This document shows positions 9,012 to 18,088 of a DNA stretch of 64,000 nucleotides, one piece after another (the stretch's first letter is position 1; every line of letters starts with the position of its first letter). A model generated the notes under the pieces. It made no database searches. It was not told the origin of the DNA and saw nothing but the letters and a program-made list of their open reading frames with translations. Position numbers and translations under genes: made by a program. Source of the stretch: Lutimonas saemankumensis (lineage in GTDB: Bacteria; Bacteroidota; Bacteroidia; Flavobacteriales; Flavobacteriaceae); NCBI RefSeq assembly GCF_020171465.1, contig NZ_JAIUZR010000003.1, forward strand, positions 558,001 to 622,000. Reading direction: 5' to 3'.

Positions 9012-9581
9012 ATGAAAAGTATTTCAAGGTTTATTCTATTTAAAATTTTTGGATGGAAAATCCTCAATGGTTTTCCCAGGGAACTTGATAAATATATTAT
9101 CATAGCGGCACCACATACTTCCAACTGGGATTTCCCCATAGGCGTTCTGGTCAAGTTTGCCGAAGGTCTTCCTATTAAATTCATTGGAAAACACACCTTG
9201 TTTAAACCCCCGTTTGGTTTTTTTTTCAGGGCACTGGGCGGAACCCCGGTGGACAGGACCAAGAGCAAGAACATGGTCCAGAGCCTTATCGATATCTTTA
9301 ATTCAGAGGATCATTTCATTTTTGCCCTTTCTCCTGAGGGAACACGGAAAAAGGTTTCAACCTGGAAGACCGGTTTTTATCACGTAGCCCAAGGGGCCAA
9401 TATTCCTGTCGTTATGGCAACTTTGGATTTTGGAAAAAAACAGGTGCTTATTAATGAGCCTTATACCCTGACCAATGACATGGAAAAGGATTTCTTATAT
9501 TTTCATGAGTTTTTTAAAGATGTTCAAGGAAAAATCCCTGAAAACTTCGATCCGGATTTTCACCTCAACCTTAAACGTTAG
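9012..9581 (+). CDS. PlsC-like 1-acyl-glycerol-3-phosphate acyltransferase family protein
   Basis: 189 residues, compact. The catalytic HX4D motif is PHTSNWD (H35, D40), and a later block SPEGTRKKVSTWKTG matches the acyl-acceptor phosphate-binding motif (EGTR). This HTSNWDF subclass is common in Bacteroidota and differs from classic PlsC (NHxSxxD), so lysophospholipid or another lipid may be the acceptor. There is no clear signal peptide. The 3' end overlaps the convergent K+ channel gene by 11 bp. Confidence 0.86.
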   Translation: MKSISRFILFKIFGWKILNGFPRELDKYIIIAAPHTSNWDFPIGVLVKFAEGLPIKFIGKHTLFKPPFGFFFRALGGTPVDRTKSKNMVQSLIDIFNSEDHFIFALSPEGTRKKVSTWKTGFYHVAQGANIPVVMATLDFGKKQVLINEPYTLTNDMEKDFLYFHEFFKDVQGKIPENFDPDFHLNLKR

Positions 9582-10239
9582 GCTTTTTCTTCTGCATAAA
9601 TTTTGCAATATTAATGGCAATGATGACGCTTAAAAAAAGCTGTCCCGAGATGACCATCATCAGGGCAAGCGCCTGGGCTTTTTGAGTAATAGGGATCATG
9701 TCTCCATAACCAAGGGTGGTCATGGTGACAAAGCTGTAATAAATAAAGGTGTAAAGGTCAAAAACGATATCGGCAGAATGAGAATAGGAATTTGGATATA
9801 TATATTCCAGTCCCGCAGACAAGAAACCTCCAATGAGCCCTATGATCAAATAACCAGTAATTGAAACCAGGATCAGATTTTTTGTATCTCCTTGTAAAGA
9901 CATCGCCTCTTTAAGGACAAGGGTAAACGCATGAATGACCATATAAGAAATCCCAAGCTGCCCTATATAGTTTAAAATATCACTTTCTAAAAACGCATCA
10001 ATTATGATCAGAATAAAGGTTATATAACCAATAAATCGGGAACTCTTTACTTTTCTTATGATCAGATAACAAGCTATAAGGATCATTAAAAAATCAAGCT
10101 TGATAAAACTGTCAGTAAAATTGGGTAATTCTGTAAGAAAAGGAGGTAAAAACACCAATATTATAATGGAAACCAAGAGGATGTGAATCTTATGGGTATC
10201 CGCAAAATGGGTTATATTACTTCTTAACTTATCTATCAT
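9571..10239 (-). CDS. Two-pore-helix potassium channel family protein
   Basis: About 222 residues from the ATG at 10239; a GTG at 10251 would add four residues. Several hydrophobic helices (about four in the first 110 residues) precede a pore module whose selectivity filter is TMTTLGYGDMIP, then a final helix (QALALMMVISGQLFLSV). This is the Ion_trans_2 arrangement; no RCK/TrkA-N domain follows, so gating by ligand is not evident. It starts about 20 bp after gcvT ends and is probably co-transcribed, without an obvious functional link. Confidence 0.85.
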   Translation of the reverse strand: MIDKLRSNITHFADTHKIHILLVSIIILVFLPPFLTELPNFTDSFIKLDFLMILIACYLIIRKVKSSRFIGYITFILIIIDAFLESDILNYIGQLGISYMVIHAFTLVLKEAMSLQGDTKNLILVSITGYLIIGLIGGFLSAGLEYIYPNSYSHSADIVFDLYTFIYYSFVTMTTLGYGDMIPITQKAQALALMMVISGQLFLSVIIAINIAKFMQKKKPNV

Positions 10240-10260
10240 AATCTTGACCACTTCACATAA

Positions 10261-11343
10261 TTACTGCTTATAAAAAGGCAATTTTACCACGGTTGCGGGA
10301 AGGGACTTTTTCCTGACCTCGATATAAATTTTACTGCCAAATTTGGTGTGTCCCGTGTTGACATACCCCAATCCAATTCCTTTTTTGAGACTTGGACTCA
10401 TTGTGCCTGAGGTAACGGTTCCAATTTTGTTCCCGTCTTCATCCAGAATAGTATAACCTTGTCTGGGTATCCCCCTTGCATCCAGTTCGAAGGCCCTCAG
10501 ACGTCGGGTAACCCCATCCTCCTTCTGTTTCAAAAGCCCATCCTTGTTGACAAAATCTTTTGTGAATTTAGTGATCCATCCTAAACCGGCTTCAATAGGA
10601 GAAGTCGTGTCATCAATATCATTTCCATAAAGGCAATATCCCATTTCGAGCCTTAGCGTATCCCTTGCAGCCAGTCCGATTGGCTTGATACCAAATTCTT
10701 TTCCGGCTTCAAATACCTTGTTCCAAACCTTTTCCACTTCTTCATTCTTGCAGTAGATCTCAAATCCTCCACTACCCGTATAACCTGTGGCAGAAATAAT
10801 CACATGTTCAATACCGGCAAACTCTGCCACCTTAAATTTATAAAAAGGTATTTCAGCCAGGTCCACAGATGTAAGTGACTGCATGGCTTCAACGGCTTTG
10901 GGCCCCTGAATGGCGAGTAAAGAGTAGTTGTCAGAAACATTTCTCATTTCCGCGTTATTACCGTTATGAGAGGCGATCCAGTTCCAGTCCTTTTCTATAT
11001 TGGAGGCATTCACCACAAGCAGGTAGGTATGCTCTTTAACCCTGTAGATGATCAGGTCATCAACAATTCCACCTTTATCATTTGGCATACAGCTGTATTG
11101 GGCATCGCCAATTTCCAGTTTTGAAGCATCATTGGAGCTGATTCTCTGTATCAGTTCCAGTGCATTTTCTCCTTCGATCAAAAATTCTCCCATATGAGAT
11201 ACATCGAATACTCCGACAGAATTTCTTACAGTTTCATGTTCAACGTTAATTCCTTCATATTGAACGGGCATGTTATAACCAGCAAAAGGAACCATTTTCG
11301 CTCCAAGTGATTCGTGAACATGTGTGAGTGCAGTATTTTTCAT
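10261..11343 (-). CDS. gcvT: Glycine cleavage system aminomethyltransferase (T protein)
   Basis: 360 residues, full length. GcvT releases ammonia from the aminomethyl group held on lipoyl-H-protein and passes the one-carbon unit to tetrahydrofolate. Recognisable blocks are [57 protein letters not shown] and [12 protein letters not shown], the last including folate-site residues. gcvH and gcvP are not adjacent, which is usual in flavobacteria. It is divergent from the aminopeptidase gene at 11465. Confidence 0.95.
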   Translation of the reverse strand: MKNTALTHVHESLGAKMVPFAGYNMPVQYEGINVEHETVRNSVGVFDVSHMGEFLIEGENALELIQRISSNDASKLEIGDAQYSCMPNDKGGIVDDLIIYRVKEHTYLLVVNASNIEKDWNWIASHNGNNAEMRNVSDNYSLLAIQGPKAVEAMQSLTSVDLAEIPFYKFKVAEFAGIEHVIISATGYTGSGGFEIYCKNEEVEKVWNKVFEAGKEFGIKPIGLAARDTLRLEMGYCLYGNDIDDTTSPIEAGLGWITKFTKDFVNKDGLLKQKEDGVTRRLRAFELDARGIPRQGYTILDEDGNKIGTVTSGTMSPSLKKGIGLGYVNTGHTKFGSKIYIEVRKKSLPATVVKLPFYKQ

Positions 11344-11464
11344 GATGGATTATTTTATGCTAAAGTATAAAATCTGTATGGATTGGATAAAACTTTTTCA
11401 CCGTAAATACACTACGGTGACTTGAGCAAATTTTTATATCTTTCGACTTCTAAATCTGATCCCC

Positions 11465-12937
11465 ATGAAAACAAAGGTAATTTTAAGTTTTTTTCTTTTC
11501 ATAATTTTTCAAAGTTCGCATAGTCAGGAAAATACGCCCACTGATTACATGTCTTCGGATTTTCATAAATCAAGAAGAGAAGCTTTAAGGGCCAGTATGC
11601 CCCCTAACAGCGTGGCGGTGTTTTTTGCAAACCCCATACGAAACCGTTCGAATGATGTGGACTTTATTTATCATCAGGACCCGAATTTTTATTATTTATC
11701 AGGTTTAAAAGAACCTCATTCGGTATTGGTCATCTATTCCGAGGACCAGGTAGAAGACGGAAAAACATTTAATGAGGCCCTTTATGTATATGAGAGAGGT
11801 GCACGATATAAAATTTATAACGGGCCGGGCGTAGGGGTAAAAGGAGCCATTGAAGATCTTGGATTTACCAATGTTTATCCGGGCAAAGCCTTTATTGAAG
11901 ACCCCATTGACTTTTCGAAGTTCGACAAGGTGATGTTCAGAAAGTTTGAAAATGACGTTCGGCAAAAAGGATGGGAGCAACCTAATCTGTACGCTTTGAT
12001 CGAGCAGTTCAAAACAAGTATCAACAGTATTCCTATGCCTGAAGGAAAAGAACTTGATTCGGATAAGGAATCTGCCCAATCAGTAGTGGATAACAAGACC
12101 TTAAGGACCTTAATGGCAAATTTGAGAGAAGTAAAAACCGATGAAGAATTGAAGCTGATCAAAAAGGCAGTTGAAATTTCCTGTGTGGGCCAGATTGAAG
12201 TAATGAAAGCCATGCATCCCGGGATGTCTGAAACCGAAACACAGGGTATCCATGAGATGGTGTTTAAAAAATACGGTTCTGAATATGAAGGATATCCATC
12301 CATTGTAGGGGCAGGAAATAACAGTTGTGTGCTGCATTATATAGACAACAATAAATTAGAGGCCGGCAATGATCTGATATTAATGGACCTGGGCGCCGAA
12401 TACAGAGGATATACTGCTGACGTCACCAGAACGATTCCTGCGAGCGGAAAATTTACTGAAGAGCAAAAGCTTATTTACGATCTTGTGTACGAGGCGCAGG
12501 AAGCAGGTATGGCAGCTATGGTCATTGGAAGTGATGCCAGGAAAGTAGATGCGGCTGCAAGGGAAGTCGTTTACAAAGGGCTTCTGGAGTTGGGAATTAC
12601 TGATTCTTTGGCACAGGGAAGACTGTATTTCCCTCACGGCACTTCGCATCATATTGGACTTGATGTTCATGATCTGAATAATCGTGGAGCATTTAAGGAA
12701 AACATGATTCTCACGGTGGAACCAGGAATCTATATTCCGGATGGAAGTCCCTGTGACGAAAAATGGTGGAAAATAGGTGTGAGAATTGAAGACGATGTTT
12801 TAATTACGAAAAACGGACCTGTCAATTATTCGGCTCTTGCCCCGAGAAAATCTGAAGAGATCGAAAAAATGATGGAACAGGAAAGTGTTTTCAATCATTT
12901 TCACCTGCCTGATCTGGACAGCGAAGAGGGTAAATAG
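11465..12937 (+). CDS. Secreted Xaa-Pro aminopeptidase (M24B, aminopeptidase P family)
   Basis: 490 residues with a signal peptide (residues 1-20, SSHSQ). An N-terminal aminopeptidase-P domain (YYLSGLKEPHSVLVI) is followed by the pita-bread fold. Metal ligands are visible: the two Asp in LMDLGAEYRGYTADVTRT, His in FPHGTSHHIGLDVHD, Glu in TVEPGIYIP and Glu in GVRIEDDVLI. It removes N-terminal residues before Pro and, with a signal peptide, would act in the periplasm. It is convergent with the M1 peptidase gene (2-bp gap), both serving extracytoplasmic peptide breakdown. Confidence 0.93.
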   Translation: MKTKVILSFFLFIIFQSSHSQENTPTDYMSSDFHKSRREALRASMPPNSVAVFFANPIRNRSNDVDFIYHQDPNFYYLSGLKEPHSVLVIYSEDQVEDGKTFNEALYVYERGARYKIYNGPGVGVKGAIEDLGFTNVYPGKAFIEDPIDFSKFDKVMFRKFENDVRQKGWEQPNLYALIEQFKTSINSIPMPEGKELDSDKESAQSVVDNKTLRTLMANLREVKTDEELKLIKKAVEISCVGQIEVMKAMHPGMSETETQGIHEMVFKKYGSEYEGYPSIVGAGNNSCVLHYIDNNKLEAGNDLILMDLGAEYRGYTADVTRTIPASGKFTEEQKLIYDLVYEAQEAGMAAMVIGSDARKVDAAAREVVYKGLLELGITDSLAQGRLYFPHGTSHHIGLDVHDLNNRGAFKENMILTVEPGIYIPDGSPCDEKWWKIGVRIEDDVLITKNGPVNYSALAPRKSEEIEKMMEQESVFNHFHLPDLDSEEGK

Positions 12938-12939
12938 GA

Positions 12940-14568
12940 TTATTTAATGTTTTTTTCAAAATCGATATAGAAATTCGGATCCATGCTTACTTTTGAATCT
13001 GGATTTGGTAAAACCTGTTTTTGCCATTCCTTTCCGGGCCTGATCCAGATCTCTTTCTTGTCAATTATCATTTTTACGGGAATGTTGAAATTATCGACCG
13101 TATTTTTGAACCTGTAACTCATTTCTCCATTCTTAATTTTGCACTGTAACAACGGGACCTTGACTGTATTCAGGTATTGATCAAAGAAACCTTCAAGCTC
13201 AAGAGAAGTTTTATCCATGATGTAGTTTTCGAGCTGCTTACTGCTCAGGGTTTGATGGTAAAAGTCCTTATTGATATCTCTCAACAAGGATCTGAATTTT
13301 TCGTCATCACCAATGACCTGGCGCAAGGTATGTATCATGGCAGCTCCTTTCGGGTACATATCACCTGACCCTCTTTGATTAACTTTATAGATTCCTGTTA
13401 CGGGGCGGTTGTTCGTTATGCGATCCCGAAAGCCGATCAAATATTCATTGCCTGCCTCGGTACCGAAATGGTAATCCAGATACAACACCTCGCTATAGGT
13501 GGTAAACCCTTCATGAATCCACATGTCAGCAACGTCATAATTTGTTAAACTATTGGCAAACCATTCATGGCCCGACTCGTGAATAATAATAAAGTCAAAC
13601 TTTAGCCCCTGACCCGTAAGACTCAGATCTCCACCTAAATAACCATTTTCATAATTGTTACCATACGTTACTGAACTTTGATGTTCCATCCCCAGATATG
13701 GCGTTTCCACCAATTTAAATCCGTCTTCATAAAAGGGGTAAGGGCCAAACCAGTGTTCAAAAGCCTGAAGCATCATTGGAACCTGCTTAAATTGTTTTTT
13801 CGCTTTTTTCAGGTTGTAGGAAAGTACGTAGTAATCAAGATCAAGTTCTCCCTTTTCTCCTGGGTAAGTTTCAGAAAAATGGACATAATCTGCGATATTC
13901 ATGTTGATTCCATATCCATTGATGGGGTTTACAACCTCCCAGGTAAAACTTTTTGATTTACCTGAACCTTTCTCCTCTATGAGCCTTCCATTTGCTACGG
14001 CGGTCAGGGAGGGAGGAACCTCTATTTTAAAACGAACCCCTTTATCAGGCTCGTCATAAGGAATGTCTTTGGATGGAAACCAGGAACTTGAACCAATGAG
14101 CTGGTTTGCATTCGCTATAAACGGATTCTTGTTCTTATCTGTTTTCCAAACAAAACCTCCGTCCCAGGGAGGATTTGATGATTCTGGAGGAATCCCTTCA
14201 AAAACAACTTCTATTTTCTCTATACTGCCTTTTTTTTGGGGTTTTACAAGGTTTATAAAATAGGCTGAGAATTCTTTTTTGTAGGTCAGAAATTCTCCAT
14301 CCTGAGTAATGCTTTTAATTTTCATCGGGTCCTGCAGGTCAAGATGAAGGACAGGCATTTCATTAAGTACCTCGTAGCTAATGGTATTTTTTCCCGAAAT
14401 AGATTTTTTCTCGATATCTACCGCAACGTCAAGATCATAATGAAGCAGATTCCACCAGGCACGTTCATCAGTAATGCTGCCACGAAGGCTGTCTTTTCGG
14501 CTATACTCCTGAGATGCCAGGCTAAACGAAATAAGTGCTAATAGCAGGAAAAAAATCTTTTTCATCAT
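12940..14568 (-). CDS. M1-family (aminopeptidase N-like) zinc metallopeptidase
   Basis: About 542 residues from the ATG at 14568. An upstream start at 14610 would put 14 extra residues before the signal peptide (KKIFFLLLALISFSLAS), so it is unlikely. The gluzincin motif HESGHEWFAN plus the downstream IHEGFTTYSEVLYL gives the HExxH-X18-E zinc site; the exopeptidase region (LGMEHQSSVTYGN) resembles the M1 GxMEN block in altered form. It is shorter than classical PepN because the C-terminal helical domain is absent, as in many Bacteroidota M1 proteins. Predicted periplasmic peptide degradation. Confidence 0.9.
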   Translation of the reverse strand: MMKKIFFLLLALISFSLASQEYSRKDSLRGSITDERAWWNLLHYDLDVAVDIEKKSISGKNTISYEVLNEMPVLHLDLQDPMKIKSITQDGEFLTYKKEFSAYFINLVKPQKKGSIEKIEVVFEGIPPESSNPPWDGGFVWKTDKNKNPFIANANQLIGSSSWFPSKDIPYDEPDKGVRFKIEVPPSLTAVANGRLIEEKGSGKSKSFTWEVVNPINGYGINMNIADYVHFSETYPGEKGELDLDYYVLSYNLKKAKKQFKQVPMMLQAFEHWFGPYPFYEDGFKLVETPYLGMEHQSSVTYGNNYENGYLGGDLSLTGQGLKFDFIIIHESGHEWFANSLTNYDVADMWIHEGFTTYSEVLYLDYHFGTEAGNEYLIGFRDRITNNRPVTGIYKVNQRGSGDMYPKGAAMIHTLRQVIGDDEKFRSLLRDINKDFYHQTLSSKQLENYIMDKTSLELEGFFDQYLNTVKVPLLQCKIKNGEMSYRFKNTVDNFNIPVKMIIDKKEIWIRPGKEWQKQVLPNPDSKVSMDPNFYIDFEKNIK

Positions 14569-14614
14569 ATGATTTTTAGGATGTATAAATATAGGAAAAT
14601 ATATGTCCATGTGG

Positions 14615-14645
14615 TTGTGAGACTTTTTCCTTTTGAATAAATTTG
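14615..14645 (+). promoter_or_regulatory. Candidate -33/-7 promoter for the Omp85-type gene
   Basis: TTG at 14615-14617 and TAAATTTG at 14638-14645 (exact TAnnTTTG) are 20 bp apart. The box ends only four bases before the ATG at 14650, so the transcript would be leaderless or nearly so. Confidence 0.45.
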
Positions 14646-14649
14646 AGAT

Positions 14650-15810
14650 ATGAAAAAATTGCTGACCTTCACCTTACTTCTTTTTTGTATTGCCCTGCCA
14701 ACCAAGGCTCAGACCAATGTTTCTGATCCGAATGAGGAAACTATTAAAGACTCTATTGGGACTTCAGTAAGCAAAGACGAGAGCAAAAAAAAGTTTAAGA
14801 AGGTCATCATCCCTACAGTAACGTATAATAATAGTTTTGGAGCGATTTTTGGATTTATGGCTTCGGGCTTTTATAAGCTCAATGGGAACGATTCTATTTC
14901 TCCCGAGTCGAGTTCCGCTTTGATCGGAGCATATTCCACCAATGATACCTGGTATTTGGTGCAAGCCAATAAGTTCTATTTTAAAGAGGATAAGTTCAGA
15001 TCAAAACTTGTAGGAGGTCTGGGTTCTGTAAATTTTCAAACCTATTTGGATTGGGGGGATATCATAGGGTCACTACCACCCAATATTATTCCGATTCCTC
15101 CACCGGGAGATGGTTTTTTTATCGATTATAATACCCGGTTTCAATTTATATATCTTGATTTTTTGGTCCGTACCTACAAGCGGTTGTATTTAGGAGGAAA
15201 TCTGGTTTATTCCCATTCACTTACTGAATTTGACTTGCCAGGTAACCCCAAAGAGGATCTGGATTTATTTGGTTTTGGATTCTCTTCTGAGTATGATACA
15301 AGAGATAATCAGTTTATGCCATTAAATGGATTCAACGGTAAATTTAACACGATGACCTTTCTTGAAAGTTTGGGAAGCAGTTCAAATTATACCAATATCA
15401 ATCTTGAGTATAACAAGTATTTCCCACAGGGAGAGCGAAACACAATACTACTTCGCTTATACGGTCAGGCGGCAGTTGGGGATGTTCCTTTTGCCGGTCA
15501 GAACGTAGTGGGCCGCGATGACCTGCGAGGATATTCAAACGGTAAGTACAGGGCCAATCAAGTGTATGATATTCAGTCTGAATATCGTCATTGGTTTGCT
15601 AAAAGATGGGGTTATGTCGCTTTTGGCGGGGTCGCAACAGCGATAAATGACGCCAGTGACTTGTCTTTTGACAATCTTTTACCTGCTGTGGGTGGAGGAA
15701 TACGATTCCTGGCTATTCCAAGCTCTAAAATAAGCGTTGGAATGGATGTAGCCGTGGGAAAAGATGACTGGGGTTTATATTTCAGAATAGGAGAGGCCTT
15801 TACACGATAA
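14650..15810 (+). CDS. BamA/TamA-family (Omp85) outer-membrane barrel without POTRA domains
   Basis: 386 residues with a signal peptide (LPTKAQ near residue 21). The C-terminal two-thirds is a surface-antigen D15-type barrel: GFGFSSEYDTRDNQFMP, LNGFNGKF and the loop-6 motif GRDDLRGYSNGKYR (the VRGF/Y element of Omp85 proteins), ending in the aromatic-rich strand WGLYFRIGEAF. The N-terminal part has no visible POTRA repeats. Such short Omp85 proteins are frequent in Bacteroidota; the cargo is unknown. It is divergent from the M1 peptidase gene. Confidence 0.86.
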   Translation: MKKLLTFTLLLFCIALPTKAQTNVSDPNEETIKDSIGTSVSKDESKKKFKKVIIPTVTYNNSFGAIFGFMASGFYKLNGNDSISPESSSALIGAYSTNDTWYLVQANKFYFKEDKFRSKLVGGLGSVNFQTYLDWGDIIGSLPPNIIPIPPPGDGFFIDYNTRFQFIYLDFLVRTYKRLYLGGNLVYSHSLTEFDLPGNPKEDLDLFGFGFSSEYDTRDNQFMPLNGFNGKFNTMTFLESLGSSSNYTNINLEYNKYFPQGERNTILLRLYGQAAVGDVPFAGQNVVGRDDLRGYSNGKYRANQVYDIQSEYRHWFAKRWGYVAFGGVATAINDASDLSFDNLLPAVGGGIRFLAIPSSKISVGMDVAVGKDDWGLYFRIGEAFTR

Positions 15811-15846
15811 AACCCCGTTATATCAACTTATTCATCTTACAACTTA

Positions 15847-17145
15847 TCAGTCTGACGTCAACAAAAAATTCTTCAATTCTGAATAGTCCGTCATGAATTG
15901 AGCAACCTTTGGCTTATCCATAACGCTCTTAATCTGCTCCGGAAAGGCTATTTTTTTATTGATAACAGGTTCCACAACATCAAGGAACTTAACAGGATGT
16001 GCCGTTTCAAGAAAAATTCCGGTTGAATCAGGGTTCGATTTCAGGTATTTCTTGAGGCCTAGATAACCCACTGCTCCGTGAGGATCCATGATATATCCTG
16101 TTTCCTCGTATACCTTGAGCATGGCAGCACGGGTTTGATCATCAGTAAACGAATAGGAGGAAAGGTTTTCTTTGATTAGCGCAAAGTCATTTTTATAGAT
16201 TTCTCTTATTCGAATAAAATTGCTTGGATCCCCTACATCCATGGCATTGGAAATGGTTGCTACCGAACGAAGCGGGATATATTCTCCTTTTTCCATAAAA
16301 TTAGGAACCACTTTATTGGCATTGGTCGATGCAACGAATTGCTGTACGGGCAGGCCAAGTTGCTGAGCCATGATTCCTGCACAGATATTTCCAAAATTTC
16401 CGCTGGGTGTGGAAAACACCAATGGTTTTGATCGGTCCTTAAGTTGTTTATACGCAAATGCAAAATAAAACATCTGGGGCAGCCACCTGGCCACATTGAT
16501 CGAGTTGGCTGAGGTTAATTGAATTTTATCTGTTATCTCCGCATCCAGGAAGGCCTCTTTAACCATGGCCTGACAATCGTCAAAGGTGCCGTCTACCTCA
16601 AGGGCCTTAATGTTCTGACCCAGGGTCGTGAGCTGCTTTTCCTGAACCTCACTTACTTTTCCACTCGGGTATAGGATAACCACATTGACTCCTTTTACAC
16701 CAAGAAACCCACTGGCAACAGCACCTCCCGTATCTCCGGAAGTGGCCACAAGAACGGTTACCTCATTGGATTGCTCTCGGTTGAAATAAGAAAGGCATCT
16801 TGCCATAAATCTACCTCCCACGTCCTTAAAGGCCATGGTTGGGCCATGGAATAGTTCAAGACTATAGACATCTTCTTCTACCTTTTCCAAAGGGAAATTG
16901 AAGCAAAGGGTGTCCTCAATGATATTTTTCAGCTCGGCCTCCGGAATTTCACCATCGATAAAGGGATTGATCATTTCAAAAGCCAATTCATTGGGTTCGT
17001 ACTGATCTATGTTTTCAAATACCTCTATAAGTTTGGCAGGTATGGTTTCAGGAAAATACAGGCCCTTGTCGGGGGCGATTCCTTTTATTACAGCTTCTTT
17101 AAAACCTACTTTTGGTGCCTTGCCATGTAAACTGAAATATTGCAT
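15847..17145 (-). CDS. thrC: Threonine synthase
   Basis: 432 residues. It converts O-phosphohomoserine to threonine with PLP. The PLP lysine is in GPTMAFKDVGG (K107); ATSGDTGGAVASGF is the phosphate-binding loop and SANSINVARWLPQ is a further conserved block. It is the last gene of the thr operon; its start overlaps the thrB stop by one base (17145), indicating translational coupling. Operon expression is probably set by the Thr-rich leader upstream of thrA. Confidence 0.96.
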   Translation of the reverse strand: MQYFSLHGKAPKVGFKEAVIKGIAPDKGLYFPETIPAKLIEVFENIDQYEPNELAFEMINPFIDGEIPEAELKNIIEDTLCFNFPLEKVEEDVYSLELFHGPTMAFKDVGGRFMARCLSYFNREQSNEVTVLVATSGDTGGAVASGFLGVKGVNVVILYPSGKVSEVQEKQLTTLGQNIKALEVDGTFDDCQAMVKEAFLDAEITDKIQLTSANSINVARWLPQMFYFAFAYKQLKDRSKPLVFSTPSGNFGNICAGIMAQQLGLPVQQFVASTNANKVVPNFMEKGEYIPLRSVATISNAMDVGDPSNFIRIREIYKNDFALIKENLSSYSFTDDQTRAAMLKVYEETGYIMDPHGAVGYLGLKKYLKSNPDSTGIFLETAHPVKFLDVVEPVINKKIAFPEQIKSVMDKPKVAQFMTDYSELKNFLLTSD

Positions 17146-18080
17146 TATTGTTTCTTTACTATTTTAACTCCCTCCACGTTTATTTTTGATGTGTAAATCT
17201 GAAAGGGAATTTTGGTTTTTTTATAAACTTCATCAATAGCAAGACTCACTTTATGAGCAACTTGCTTATTTTTACTAAAAGTAAATATTGAAGGGCCTGA
17301 TCCGGAAATTCCTCCACCAAGCGCGCCTGCTTTAACGGCATGTTTAATTACATTATCAAATTCCGGGATCAATTTTGATCGATGCGGTTCTACAATATAG
17401 TCGTTTAAAGATTCAGCAAACAAATGCGGGTCATTCGTATGAAGAGAATGAATCAAAGCTCCAACATTCGCCCATTGCTTTATGGCACTTTTTAGTTTTA
17501 CGGTCTGAGGCAAAATATCTCTTGAAACCGAAGTTTTGATTTCTATTTGCGGATGAATAATGGTAGCGTATAAGCCTTCAATGGAAGGAAGCTCTAAAAC
17601 TTTTATAGGATCATCAGACTTCACCAGGGTAAATCCCCCAAGAAGGGCAGGAGCAACATTATCAGCTATAGGAGCACCACAGGCCGCTCTTTCACCTTCA
17701 GCAGCATAAGGAATAAGTTGATGGCTCGAAAAAGGATTTCCAAGTAATTCATTTGCCGCAAACACTGCACCGGCCGCACTCGCAGCGCTGCTACCAACGC
17801 CGCTTCCCGGTTTAATATTTTTATAAATATCGATTTCAATACCAAAATCAGGTGCAACTTCCAGATCCTTCATCATCTGAATTACGGCAACACTGGCTAC
17901 ATTCTTTTCGGCTTCCAAGGGTAACTGCTCACCAATGATTTTCCCAATTCTGACTCCTGGCTCTTGCGTTTTACGGAGTACCATTTTGTCTCCAATGGAA
18001 TCGAGACAGCATCCAAGTACATCAAATCCACAGGAAACATTGGCAATGGTGGCCGGAGAAAATATTTCGATTTGTTTCAT
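17145..18080 (-). CDS. thrB: Homoserine kinase
   Basis: 311 residues from the ATG at 18080; an in-frame TTG at 18086 would add two residues. A GHMP kinase: SPATIANVSCGFDVLG at the N-terminus, the ATP-loop PGSGVGSSAASAAGAVFA and the C-terminal GGGISGSGPSIF. It phosphorylates homoserine for ThrC. It lies 8 bp after the thrA stop and overlaps thrC by one base, so the three genes form one tight operon. Confidence 0.96.
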   Translation of the reverse strand: MKQIEIFSPATIANVSCGFDVLGCCLDSIGDKMVLRKTQEPGVRIGKIIGEQLPLEAEKNVASVAVIQMMKDLEVAPDFGIEIDIYKNIKPGSGVGSSAASAAGAVFAANELLGNPFSSHQLIPYAAEGERAACGAPIADNVAPALLGGFTLVKSDDPIKVLELPSIEGLYATIIHPQIEIKTSVSRDILPQTVKLKSAIKQWANVGALIHSLHTNDPHLFAESLNDYIVEPHRSKLIPEFDNVIKHAVKAGALGGGISGSGPSIFTFSKNKQVAHKVSLAIDEVYKKTKIPFQIYTSKINVEGVKIVKKQ

Positions 18081-18088
18081 GCTCAATT

